Assembly (NCBI RefSeq): GCF_009908285.1
Contig: NZ_JAAARM010000048.1
Location: forward strand, 1-38,687
Source: Pseudomonas sp. Fl4BN1
GTDB taxonomy: Bacteria > Pseudomonadota > Gammaproteobacteria > Pseudomonadales > Pseudomonadaceae
Length of the DNA stretch: 38,687 bases
Direction: 5' to 3'
Numbering within the stretch: position 1 is the first letter of the stretch; each line of letters begins with the position of its first letter. The notes beneath the pieces were generated by a model that worked only from the letters and a program-made list of their open reading frames with translations, was not told the origin of the DNA and searched no databases. The position numbers and the translations under genes were made by a program. This document shows positions 1 through 7,225 of the stretch, one piece after another.

Positions 1-281
1 ACACGGCCGCCGCCTTCGGCATCCGCGAGGTTCAATTCTCCGAAGGCGTGAGCGCCCGCGAGGACGACACCCGGGCGGCCTGGCTGGTGCAGTTCACCCT
101 GTCCGAAAAGCTGTCGAACCCGGAGAAAGTCGAGAAGCGCCGCGCCGGCAATGGCGTCAGCGCGCAATCGGCCCCCGGGCAAGGCGTAGGAGGCGAAGGC
201 GGCGGCGAAGCTGGCCAGGAGCTGAGCGGCTTTGAATCGGTATTGAAAAAGGTGGATGACTACCTGGGGGGCAAATCGTGA
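1..281 (+). CDS. Phage tail/baseplate complex protein, C-terminal part (partial)
   Basis: The reading frame is open from the window edge (frame of base 3) to a TGA at 279-281, giving about 92 residues of a protein whose start is outside. The visible part has a beta-rich segment (AAFGIREVQFSEGV, then AWLVQFTLSEKLS), a Gly/Ala-rich linker, and an amphipathic tail ending VDDYLGGKS. A GTG at base 48 could open the frame, but the sequence reads continuously before it. The stop overlaps the GTG start of the next gene (GTGA), which indicates translational coupling within a tail module. The assignment to a baseplate component rests mainly on position before the hub and spike genes and on resemblance to small Pseudomonas prophage baseplate proteins; the exact family is uncertain. 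Confidence 0.6.
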   Translation, partial: TAAAFGIREVQFSEGVSAREDDTRAAWLVQFTLSEKLSNPEKVEKRRAGNGVSAQSAPGQGVGGEGGGEAGQELSGFESVLKKVDDYLGGKS

Positions 282-982
282 AACTGCACAAGGTGCTGAC
301 CATCGGCGGCAAGCCTTACGACCTGGTTAAGGACGAGGTACGGCTGGATGCCAAGAGCCCGGGCCGCGCCACCTTCACCGTCCAGGCCGGGGCGCCGGTC
401 AAAGGTCTGGTGACGTTCGATATTGGTTACAACGAGCGCACGCTGCAGCGTCACTTCATCGGTTACGTGGAGCGATCGACTGCAGTCAACGGTGTGCAGC
501 AGATCCTAGTCTGCCGCGAGCTGGCGGCGATCCTGGCCAACCCGCTGCCGCTGAACCTGCGGCACGTCGACCTGCGGGGCGTCCTGGCGGCGATCGGCAG
601 CAAGACCGGGCTGCGCTTCCGGGTGCCGGAAAAGCCCTATGCCCAGACCAAGGCCCCGTTCTTCTACAGCCTGGCCAGCGGTTACTTGGCCATGGACAGC
701 CTGGCTCAGGTGTTCAGCATCCCCGACTTTATCTGGCAGCAACAGGGCGACGGCGAGGTGTTCGTGGGCAGTTGGGCGGATAGCTTCTTCGGTACCCGCG
801 CACCGCTGCAACTGCCCGTCGAGCTGTTCGACGGCTACCAGGGCAATCAGAGCGCCATGATCGCGGTTCTTCCAGGACTGCGCCCGGGCGCCACCTTCAA
901 CCAGGGCGAGCGGGTCACCAGCGTGACGCTCGCCGGCAATCAGATGGCCATCAAATGGAAGACGCAATCCGCCGCAGCGTAG
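278..982 (+). CDS. Phage baseplate hub-like protein
   Basis: 234 residues from a GTG start that overlaps the previous stop; a G-rich ribosome site (GGGGGG) lies about 6 bases upstream. The N-terminal part (KVLTIGGKPYDLVKDEVRLDAKSPGRATF) and the motif FIGYVERS around residues 65-72 resemble the small barrel domains of phage hub proteins (P2 gpD / T4 gp27 class), which form the ring carrying the spike. A helical segment at about residues 95-150 (LRGVLAAIGSKTGLRF, then LASGYLAMDSLAQVF) fits the hub's interdomain region. The end overlaps the next gene by 28 bases. Placement directly before a gpV-like spike gene supports the hub role. No enzymatic motif is visible. The family call is by pattern and context, not by search. 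Confidence 0.65.
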   Translation: MKLHKVLTIGGKPYDLVKDEVRLDAKSPGRATFTVQAGAPVKGLVTFDIGYNERTLQRHFIGYVERSTAVNGVQQILVCRELAAILANPLPLNLRHVDLRGVLAAIGSKTGLRFRVPEKPYAQTKAPFFYSLASGYLAMDSLAQVFSIPDFIWQQQGDGEVFVGSWADSFFGTRAPLQLPVELFDGYQGNQSAMIAVLPGLRPGATFNQGERVTSVTLAGNQMAIKWKTQSAAA

Positions 983-1926
983 AGCGGCAATTCCCAGAAC
1001 TCACCGGCGGTTATCACCTGCCACGCTTCGGCCGTGTGGTCGCGGTGCCGGATGCGCCGGCGGCGCCCGGGCTCTGCGACGACTTCCGGCCGCGCTATGG
1101 CGTCGACGTCCAGGTACTGCTGCCCGATGGCGAACCGGATCCGGATCTGCCGATCCTGGCGGGCCTGCCGCTGCCGGCGCCCATGGGCGGCCAAGAGGCC
1201 GGCATGTTTGGCTTTCCCGAGGAAAACACCACGGTGGTGGTGTGCTTCGCCTATGGGTTGCCGCACAAGCCGTTTATCCAGCAGATCCTGCCGCACGGCC
1301 TGAGCCTGCCCCGGGTGCCGAAAGGTGATCAGGTGTGGCAGCACAGCGAGGCCTGCCAGCAGCGGGTCGATGCCGACGGCAACTGGCTGCGCCAGACCGA
1401 TGGAAAGATCCAGGACAAGGCGATCGAGCGCGAAGTGGAAGCCCTGGACAACGCCGAGCGCTTCCAGAATCACACCAGGACGGTGGACGACCATTCGACC
1501 GAGTCAGTGGGAGGGGTCAAGAAGATCGAGGCCATGGGCGCGCTCAAGCTGCTGTCGGGCGGGTCCGCCAGCCTGGCGGCCGTGGATGATCTGCACCAGG
1601 CCACCGGCCGCGACTTGAACCTGGTGGTGGGGCAGAAGCTCAATGCCACGGTGGGCGGTGACCTGCAGGAGCAGATCCAGGGGCTGCGCAGGAGCGTGAG
1701 CGGGATCAGCCAGCGATTGCAGGCGCCCAAAACTTGGCTCGGGTCAGAATCGGTCAACGTGCTGCAGGTGCTATGCGACCTGCTCGACCTGGTCGAGCAG
1801 ATGAACGCCCAGCTGGCGAGCCACACTCATGGCCCAACGCCTCCGCCAAGTAACGCGCCGGCATTCGCAGGGAATTCCGTTAAAGCGCAACAACTGTCGG
1901 GAGCACTCAAAAAAATCACACAGTAA
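955..1926 (+). CDS. Phage baseplate assembly protein V-like tail spike
   Basis: 323 residues. The N-terminal half has the OB-fold look of P2 gpV/VgrG spikes (FGRVVAVPDA, VDVQVLLPDG, LPLPAPMGG, GFPEENTTVVVCFAYG), followed by a charged segment and short repeated beta stretches (LKLLSGGSASLAAVDDL, DLNLVVGQKLNATVGG) typical of a trimeric beta-helix. Near the C-terminus, SHTHG (about residue 291) is a His-x-His motif; in several phage spikes such a pair binds a metal at the tip. The protein would form the membrane-puncturing point of a contractile or related tail. It overlaps the hub gene by 28 bases and is the last plus-strand gene of the prophage here. No separate enzyme domain is seen. Confidence 0.75.
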   Translation: MEDAIRRSVERQFPELTGGYHLPRFGRVVAVPDAPAAPGLCDDFRPRYGVDVQVLLPDGEPDPDLPILAGLPLPAPMGGQEAGMFGFPEENTTVVVCFAYGLPHKPFIQQILPHGLSLPRVPKGDQVWQHSEACQQRVDADGNWLRQTDGKIQDKAIEREVEALDNAERFQNHTRTVDDHSTESVGGVKKIEAMGALKLLSGGSASLAAVDDLHQATGRDLNLVVGQKLNATVGGDLQEQIQGLRRSVSGISQRLQAPKTWLGSESVNVLQVLCDLLDLVEQMNAQLASHTHGPTPPPSNAPAFAGNSVKAQQLSGALKKITQ

Positions 1927-1958
1927 TTCGGCCTTTCATGTTTGCTGTTGACGATCAA

Positions 1959-2693
1959 TTAGATTTTGTCCCATATCCAATTAATTGCTTTCAGCAGCGA
2001 AAAGCCAATGGTGCCAGCAATTACGCTAATAATACTAAGAGCCAACCCGGCAATTAAAAGCTCCCACGTAGTGAAAAGGTGTTGAAACTTCTCGATATAT
2101 CCGCGTCGATTTCTAATATCGAAAAATAGCCACCATCGCATTCGAAGTGAATCAAAAGTGCCTGGGCGCGCCAATACGCTTTCAAATCTGTTGAATGCAA
2201 GAAATGGTGGTATGAGGGAAGCTAGCCAGTCGTATGTGAGATCATCAGAGTTGTAAGTATTCCTGTACAAAATAGGCTCCTTTCTTTTCTCCTCAAGATT
2301 GGTTACAGGGTGCTTAAAATAAACCTGTATCAATCCACCTGCTGGTGAGAAGTGAACTATTAACTCCGCTCCTGATTCAAAGTAATGAGTCTCCTCCTCG
2401 CTGCCATCCTTCTTGCGAACTAGCACGCCTTCACCAGTTTTTTCTATTCCAAATCGAAGATGCACTGACGTGGCTCCTAAGATGAAAGAGCCAATAGCAC
2501 GTGGATGAGGCGACCATTCGGGTTCTGTAACATTTAAGTGAATTCCGTCTTTACTGGCTTCGTCCGAAAATGCGCGAAAGACCTCAACGGCTCGCTGAGC
2601 GTGTATAGGCCAATTCAAGATCATTCGATCTTTTCGAAGTTCGTTTGCCTTTCTCTTGCGATACTCTTTTTTCCAAATCTGCTCTAGATTCAT
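1959..2693 (-). CDS. Unknown prophage cargo protein with C-terminal membrane anchor
   Basis: 244 residues, read opposite to the tail genes, ending 32 bases after the spike gene. Base composition is clearly more AT-rich than all neighbours and codon choice differs (many AAA, ATT and AGT), which suggests separate acquisition. The N-terminus is basic (EYRKRKANELRKDR). The middle is a soluble beta-rich region with a cluster of aromatic residues (RMRWWLFFDIRNRRGYIEKF at about 184-203). One strongly hydrophobic helix at about 211-233 (LLIAGLALSIISVIAGTIGF) is followed by a short amphipathic tail, so the protein is probably tail-anchored in the inner membrane. No family was recognised. Position between tail genes and attR is typical for lysogenic-conversion ('moron') genes such as exclusion or defence factors; that role is inference. 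The ribosome site is weak. Confidence 0.6.
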   Translation of the reverse strand: MNLEQIWKKEYRKRKANELRKDRMILNWPIHAQRAVEVFRAFSDEASKDGIHLNVTEPEWSPHPRAIGSFILGATSVHLRFGIEKTGEGVLVRKKDGSEEETHYFESGAELIVHFSPAGGLIQVYFKHPVTNLEEKRKEPILYRNTYNSDDLTYDWLASLIPPFLAFNRFESVLARPGTFDSLRMRWWLFFDIRNRRGYIEKFQHLFTTWELLIAGLALSIISVIAGTIGFSLLKAINWIWDKI

Positions 2694-3469
2694 ACTTAAC
2701 CACTATCCGCAAAAGTTATGTGCGAGACCATTCTGATTGATGCCCTCGGGAGGCTTCAATAGATAAAGCTCGATTATGAGAAATGTCACGGTAAGCCGTT
2801 ACATACAGTTGAGCGTCATCTGTGAGCAAAAAATCTATTCGAGATAGGAAGGATGCAGTGTGCCTTCTGGCGATGTCAGCGCGATGCTCGATAGTGAAAA
2901 TTCAGGACTGAGGAAAAATCTGTCCGAAAAAGCACTTATCCCCCTCCCGCCGACGGGCTTTGTGTCCGTTTTTTGTGCAAACCCCATGGGTGGTGCAATC
3001 GAGGTCCCAGCCCAGGCCCGCTAAGGGGTCTGTGGGGCGTTCGGCACTTGCACGGTGTGCAAGGTTTTGCAGAGAAATGTTATGCGCTTGCGCGGCGTGC
3101 TGCGGCGCCCTGGCCCAGGCAGCAATTCTGGAAGCCCCGGCCCGCCTGAGCGAAAAGCTGAAAAGCAGCAGAAGACTGCAATTTTCAAAATCGGAACGAT
3201 TCCGAATGCTGTTGACCTGGTCGGATTCGCTCAGCTCATAACGAGACGCTGGAAGCTAAGCGGGCTATGGTCTGTAGCCCAATCATTGACCCCGCGAGGA
3301 TTGCACAGCGCGTCATTGGGCTGCGACCAACAGCACCTGGCGCCCTATCTCGCCTGCTAGCGTCCACAAAGTGTCCACACCCGTTCAATATACCCACCTC
3401 CAATAAACTCAAATATCCCTTTAAATATTGGCCATAGCTGCAGTAAGCCAGTGATTACAGGCGCTTTAT
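2694..3469. other. Gene-poor end of the prophage
   Basis: About 776 bases with no convincing gene. Two short plus-strand frames (2960-3241 and 3055-3360) have Cys/Pro/Arg-rich translations with no recognisable motif and no clear ribosome site. A 26-codon minus-strand frame near 3347 is equally unconvincing. The last 110 bases are AT-rich and contain two direct repeats (3359-3379, annotated separately), which fits the attP arm of a temperate phage. The upstream half could hold the promoter of the reverse-strand cargo gene; no clear -35/-10 pair was found. Confidence 0.5.
3359..3379 (+). repeat. Two direct repeats near attR, candidate integrase arm sites
   Basis: AGCGTCCACA (3359-3368) and AGTGTCCACA (3370-3379) differ at one base and are offset by 11 bases, about one helical turn. 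They lie roughly 100 bases inside the prophage from the tRNA junction, where tyrosine integrases usually have arm-type binding sites. The repeats are seen directly; the function is inferred. Confidence 0.4.
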
Positions 3470-3519
3470 GAGGGCTCATAATCCTTTGGTCCACGGTTCA
3501 AGTCCGTGTGGGCCCACCA
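3470..3519 (+). other. attR: 3' part of a tRNA gene (anticodon CAT)
   Basis: From the 5' side of the anticodon stem (GAGGG, 3470-3474) onward the sequence reads as a class I tRNA: loop CTCATAA with anticodon CAT at 3477-3479, variable loop TGGTC, T-stem CACGG/CCGTG around TTCAAGT, acceptor strand TGGGCCC (3509-3515), discriminator A and encoded CCA (3517-3519). The matching 5' acceptor strand GGGCCCA and a D-arm are absent at the required distance, so this is not a complete tRNA. A CAT anticodon means elongator Met or Ile2. The fragment marks the phage-chromosome junction, with the crossover in or before the anticodon arm. The intact gene should sit at attL, outside the window. Confidence 0.8.
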
Positions 3520-3524
3520 CATTC

Positions 3525-3549
3525 AAAGCCGCGCATTGCGCGGCTTTTT
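3525..3549 (+). terminator. Rho-independent terminator after the tRNA fragment
   Basis: AAAGCCGCGC-ATT-GCGCGGCTTT followed by a T-run: a GC-rich 10-bp stem with a 3-base loop, 5 bases after the encoded CCA. It is probably the native terminator of the interrupted tRNA gene. It is nearly identical to the terminator at 4811-4836. Confidence 0.85.
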
Positions 3550-3645
3550 CATGCCTTGCGATCTCTGTGATCCACGCCGAGGTATTAAACCGCCACCTTA
3601 AATCCCGCTCGCAAGTCATCGTCATATCCATGTCCAAGCAGGACA

Positions 3646-3665
3646 AAAGACGTAGAGACGTCTTT
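3646..3665. promoter_or_regulatory. Perfect inverted repeat before the exported aminotransferase gene
   Basis: AAAGACGT-AGAG-ACGTCTTT is a perfect 8-bp inverted repeat with a 4-base spacer. It ends 23 bases before the ATG at 3689 and about 10 bases before the AAAAGGA ribosome site. It could be an operator or a leader hairpin affecting translation. No regulator is identified. Confidence 0.4.
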
Positions 3666-3688
3666 CGCGATGACAAAAGGATTTATCA

Positions 3689-4789
3689 ATGGTTGAGATC
3701 ACACGCCGATCACTGGTGGGGCTCGCAACAGCCCTGCCGCTGCTGTCATTGCCTGGATGGAGCCAGGCCGCCGAGCCCACCCCGCTACCAATCCTGCCTT
3801 CCTCCGACGATGCCCTGATCAACTTCAACGAAAGCCCCTGGGGGCCCTCTCGAAACGCCCACCATGCGATGCAACAAGGCATCGCCCTCAGTGGCCGCTA
3901 TCCCTACAAGACTCAGTACCGCCTCAACGCGCTCTTCGCCCGGCAACAGGGCATTCCCGAAGATCACGTACAAAGTTTCTGCGGCTCCAAGGCCGCGCTG
4001 CAGCACGCGGTGATGGCTTTTACCCAGAACGGCAGCCTGGTGATGGCCAGCCCTTCCTATGAAGCGCCCAGAGAGGCCGCCGAAAGCCGGAAGGTCCAAG
4101 TGCACGAAGTCCCCCTCGACACCGATCACCGCCACAATCTGCCAGCCATGCTCGCTGTCGACCGCAGCCCCGGGCTGATCTACCTGTGCAATCCGAACAA
4201 CCCCACCGGCACCCTGACGCCCCGCAAAGACATCGAGCAAGCCCTGGCACGAAAGCCCGAGGGAACGGTGCTGGTGATCGACGAGGCCTATATCGACTTC
4301 TCCGAAGCCGATACCTGCATTCCCCTGGTCAAGCAGCAGCCGGAACTGCTGGTGCTGCGGACCTTTTCCAAGATCTACGGCATGGCCGGTGCACGGCTGG
4401 GCTTCGCCGTGGGCCAACCCGCGCTGCTCAAGCGTCTGGAAATCTTCGGCGGTTACAACGTGCCGGCCGCCTCGACTCTGTTGGGGGGCATCGCCAGCCT
4501 TGAAGAGTCGGGGCTGCTTGCCGAGCGCAAACGACACAACAATCAACTGCGCGACGAAACCATCGCCTGGCTGCAAGAGCGCGGTTTCACCTGCACCGCC
4601 TCACAGGCCAATTGCTTCATGATCGACGTTCGGCGCCCCGCCCAGGAGATCGTCGATGCCCTGGCCGCGCAGCATGTGAAAATCGGTCGGGTCTGGAATG
4701 GATGGCCGAACTGGGCCAGAGTCAGCGTCGGTTCCGAACAGGACATGCAGCGTTTTCGCCAAGCCTTCGCCCAGGTCACCCAGGGCTGA
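3689..4789 (+). CDS. Tat-exported PLP aminotransferase, HisC-like
   Basis: 366 residues of fold-type I aminotransferase resembling histidinol-phosphate aminotransferase. Visible motifs: substrate-side NESPWGPS (47-54), CNPNNPTGT (167-175), DEAYIDF (198-204), the PLP-binding Lys228 in TFSKIYGMAGARLGF, and the phosphate-binding Arg236. Unlike HisC it begins with a twin-arginine signal: TRRSLVGLA (5-13), a hydrophobic stretch to about 22, and a signal-peptidase-like site near SQAAEP (25-30). The enzyme is therefore predicted to be folded with PLP in the cytoplasm and sent to the periplasm. The start is supported by AAAAGGA 7 bases before the ATG. It stands alone between two terminators. A role in histidine synthesis is unlikely because of the export signal; the substrate is unknown. 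Confidence 0.85.
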   Translation: MVEITRRSLVGLATALPLLSLPGWSQAAEPTPLPILPSSDDALINFNESPWGPSRNAHHAMQQGIALSGRYPYKTQYRLNALFARQQGIPEDHVQSFCGSKAALQHAVMAFTQNGSLVMASPSYEAPREAAESRKVQVHEVPLDTDHRHNLPAMLAVDRSPGLIYLCNPNNPTGTLTPRKDIEQALARKPEGTVLVIDEAYIDFSEADTCIPLVKQQPELLVLRTFSKIYGMAGARLGFAVGQPALLKRLEIFGGYNVPAASTLLGGIASLEESGLLAERKRHNNQLRDETIAWLQERGFTCTASQANCFMIDVRRPAQEIVDALAAQHVKIGRVWNGWPNWARVSVGSEQDMQRFRQAFAQVTQG

Positions 4790-4810
4790 AGAGCATGTCC
4801 TTCAGCAATG

Positions 4811-4836
4811 AAAAAGCCGCGCAGTGCGCGGCTTTT
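4811..4836. terminator. Bidirectional terminator between convergent genes
   Basis: AAAAAGCCGCGC-AGT-GCGCGGCTTTTT is a 12-bp symmetric stem with A- and T-runs on both sides, so it can work in either direction. It separates the aminotransferase gene (ending 4789) from the convergent PQQ dehydrogenase gene (ending 4859). Confidence 0.9.
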
Positions 4837-4858
4837 TCATGCTTGGGTGCTTCAGTGA

Positions 4859-7225
4859 TTACCGGGGTAACGCATAGGCAATCACGTAGTCGCCACGGTC
4901 CGTCGACTGACGAGCCCCACCCGCCGTAAGCAGGATGTACTGGCGCCCGGTCTTGGGCGACACATAAGTCATGGGTCCGGACTGGCTGCCCACTGGCAAA
5001 CGTGCCTTCCAGATCTCATTGCCGTTACCGGTATCAAACGCCCGCAGGTAGAAGTCCTGGGTGCCGGCGAAGAACAGCAAGCCGGATTGGGTCGCCAGGG
5101 AAGCGCCCAGCGTCGGCATGCCGATTGGAATCGGCAAGTGCATGCGGATCCCCAGCGGACCAGTGTCCTGCACCGTGCCAACCGGCACCTGCCACACCAG
5201 TTTCTTGGTCTTCAGGTCGATGGCCGACATGGTACCGAACGGCGGCTTCTGGCAAGGAATGCCGGCAGCCGAGAGGAAGCGCTGGCGCATGGCGCCGAAC
5301 GGCGTGCCTTCCTGAGGCACCACACCCATTTCGATGCCACTGGCACCGGCTGCGATCTGGTCCCGAGGGATCATGTAGTTGGCCAGCCCCAGGCGCATGT
5401 CGTTGACGAACATGTAGTTGCTGGTGGGGTCCAGCGACACGCTGCCCCAGTTCATGCCACCCAGGGAACCCGGGAATTGCAACGCATGATCCAGGCCCGG
5501 CGGGGTGTACACACCCTCATGGCGCATGCCCTTGAACTGGATGCGGCACATCAGTTGGTCGAACGGCGTGGCGCCCCACATATCGGATTCGCTCAAAGTC
5601 TGGTTGCCGATCGAAGGCATCTCCACCGAGAACGGCTGGGTCGGCGAATAACGCTCACCCGGGACATTGCCCTGAGGCACCGGACGCTCCTCCACCCGCG
5701 CGATGGGTTTTCCGGTCTCGCGGTTGAGCAGGAAGATCTCACCCTGCTTGGTGACTTGCGCCAGTGCCGGTTGTACGCCGCCCTTGTCGTCCGCAATGTC
5801 GTACAGCAACGGTTGCGCTGGCAGGTCGAAATCCCAGAGATCATGGTGGGTGGTCTGGAAATGCCAGCGCACCTGACCAGTCTCCACATCGAGGGCGACG
5901 ATCGAGGAGTTCCACTTGTCATCGAACTCGGTGCGCTGACCGCCAAAGAAGTCCGGAGTAGCGTTACCGGTAGGCAGGTACACCAGGCCCAGCTTGGCGT
6001 CATAGGACATCGCTGACCAGACGTTCGGGGTGCCGCGGGTATAGGTCTCACCCGCAGGAGGACGCTTGGTGGTGTTGGGGTTGCCCGGATCCCAGGCCCA
6101 CATCAGTTCGCCGCTGCGCACGTCATAGGCGCGCACTACGCCCGGAGGTTCGCCAGTGGAGAAGTTGTCCGCCACACGACCGCCGACTATCACTACAGTC
6201 CCCGCCACCAGGGGGGTCGAAGTCTGCTGGTAGTAACCCGGCTTGATCTCGCCCATATCGGTTTTCAGGTCGACGGTGCCCTTTACCCCGAACTCTTCAC
6301 AGGGCTTGCCGGTTTCAGCATTGATCGCGATCAGTCGCGCATCGCCGGTCGGCAAGAACAGGCGCTTGGAGCAGGCAGCCGGGGCTGCTGAAGATTCGAC
6401 GACAGGGGCTGCAGAGACATCGAAATAGCCCAGGCCACGGCAACGCTGCCAGTTGGGCGCATAACCTTGTGGATCGAACTTCCAGCGCTCGGCGCCAGTG
6501 TCGGCGTCCAGGGCAAACACTTTGCCGTAGGCGGTGCAGGTGTAAACCGTGTCACCGATCTGCAACGGCGTGTTCTGGTCTTCCGCACCCGCTCCGGTGC
6601 TTTCAGGGATATCGCCGGTGCGGAAGGTCCAGGCCACCTGCAGTTTGTCGATATTGCCTTTGTTGATCTGGTCCAGCGCGGCGAAACGGTTGCCCGCGGT
6701 GGTATTGCCCCAGTGGGCCCAATCCTTTTGCTCAGTGCCCAGAGCCACCGGTTGGAGAGCCGGCACGCTAGCCGCCTTGACCACATGGGTCGGCACGAAC
6801 ATATAGGCCAGGGTGGCCACTACGCCGATCCCCAAAAGCCCCGCCAATCCATAAGCGCCGCGCCCCGCACGGGCGCCGGAGGCACGCACCAGAGCCGGGT
6901 AGATCAGCGCCACCACCAGGCCAATCACGGCGAAGGTCAGTACCCGGGAGACCAATGGCCAATACTCCAGGCCCGCGTCCCAAACCGCCCAGATGGCTGT
7001 CAGCACCAAGGCCACGGCATATAGCCAGGCGCCACGCGGCTTACGCCGAGCGATCAACCACCCGGAAACCAGCATCGCCAGGCCCATCAACAGGAAGTAG
7101 GCACTGCCTCCCAAGCTGACGAGGTAGCCCCCGCCGCCGGCAAGGCCCAGCCCGATCAAGGCAATCAGGCTGCCCAACCCCGCGAGCAACCATTTGCTGC
7201 CCCCGGCAGCCCCAGTGTTTTTCAT
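4859..7225 (-). CDS. Membrane-bound PQQ-dependent dehydrogenase, glucose/quinate/shikimate family (gcd-like)
   Basis: 788 residues, the usual length for Gcd/QuiA-type quinoproteins. About five transmembrane helices occupy residues 10-140, followed by a periplasmic eight-bladed propeller. Conserved features include WGNTTAGNRFAALDQI near 162-177, HHDLWDFD (460-467), K493 in VTKQGEIFLLNR, and the C-terminal MTYVSPKTGRQYILLTAGG. The enzyme oxidises a sugar or cyclic polyol in the periplasm with PQQ and passes electrons to ubiquinone. The residue matching the E. coli mGDH active-site His262 is Tyr233 here (CTAYGKVFAL versus CTAHQRLFAL), so glucose as main substrate is uncertain and no symbol is given. 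The ATG has GGGAGAG upstream. It lies near the pqq genes that make its cofactor and is divergent from an Lrp-type regulator. Confidence 0.85.
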   Translation of the reverse strand: MKNTGAAGGSKWLLAGLGSLIALIGLGLAGGGGYLVSLGGSAYFLLMGLAMLVSGWLIARRKPRGAWLYAVALVLTAIWAVWDAGLEYWPLVSRVLTFAVIGLVVALIYPALVRASGARAGRGAYGLAGLLGIGVVATLAYMFVPTHVVKAASVPALQPVALGTEQKDWAHWGNTTAGNRFAALDQINKGNIDKLQVAWTFRTGDIPESTGAGAEDQNTPLQIGDTVYTCTAYGKVFALDADTGAERWKFDPQGYAPNWQRCRGLGYFDVSAAPVVESSAAPAACSKRLFLPTGDARLIAINAETGKPCEEFGVKGTVDLKTDMGEIKPGYYQQTSTPLVAGTVVIVGGRVADNFSTGEPPGVVRAYDVRSGELMWAWDPGNPNTTKRPPAGETYTRGTPNVWSAMSYDAKLGLVYLPTGNATPDFFGGQRTEFDDKWNSSIVALDVETGQVRWHFQTTHHDLWDFDLPAQPLLYDIADDKGGVQPALAQVTKQGEIFLLNRETGKPIARVEERPVPQGNVPGERYSPTQPFSVEMPSIGNQTLSESDMWGATPFDQLMCRIQFKGMRHEGVYTPPGLDHALQFPGSLGGMNWGSVSLDPTSNYMFVNDMRLGLANYMIPRDQIAAGASGIEMGVVPQEGTPFGAMRQRFLSAAGIPCQKPPFGTMSAIDLKTKKLVWQVPVGTVQDTGPLGIRMHLPIPIGMPTLGASLATQSGLLFFAGTQDFYLRAFDTGNGNEIWKARLPVGSQSGPMTYVSPKTGRQYILLTAGGARQSTDRGDYVIAYALPR

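Larger units (their letters stand above)
1..3519. mobile_element. Prophage, right end (tail genes to attR)
   Basis: Three overlapping plus-strand genes encode phage tail baseplate/spike proteins. They are followed by an AT-rich reverse-strand cargo gene, a gene-poor stretch, and then only the 3' part of a tRNA ending in CCA. The tRNA fragment is directly followed by a native-looking terminator and ordinary chromosomal genes. This is the expected layout of attR when a tyrosine integrase uses a tRNA 3' end: the rebuilt tRNA, the integrase and the rest of the phage should lie upstream of this window. The left boundary is outside the window. The element could be a complete prophage or a remnant; no capsid, lysis or integrase genes are visible here. 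Confidence 0.8.

Noticed and set aside
2960..3360. Two overlapping plus-strand frames of 93 and 101 codons in the prophage end
   Set aside because: No clear ribosome site, no recognisable motif, unusual Cys/Arg/Pro-rich composition; likely chance frames.
3430..3519. A complete tRNA gene starting at GGCCATAGCTGCAGT (3430)
   Set aside because: The 5' part resembles a tRNA start, but the acceptor strand needed is GGGCCCA, the length would be 90 bases with the extra bases in the D-arm, and no D-stem forms. Only the 3' part is tRNA.
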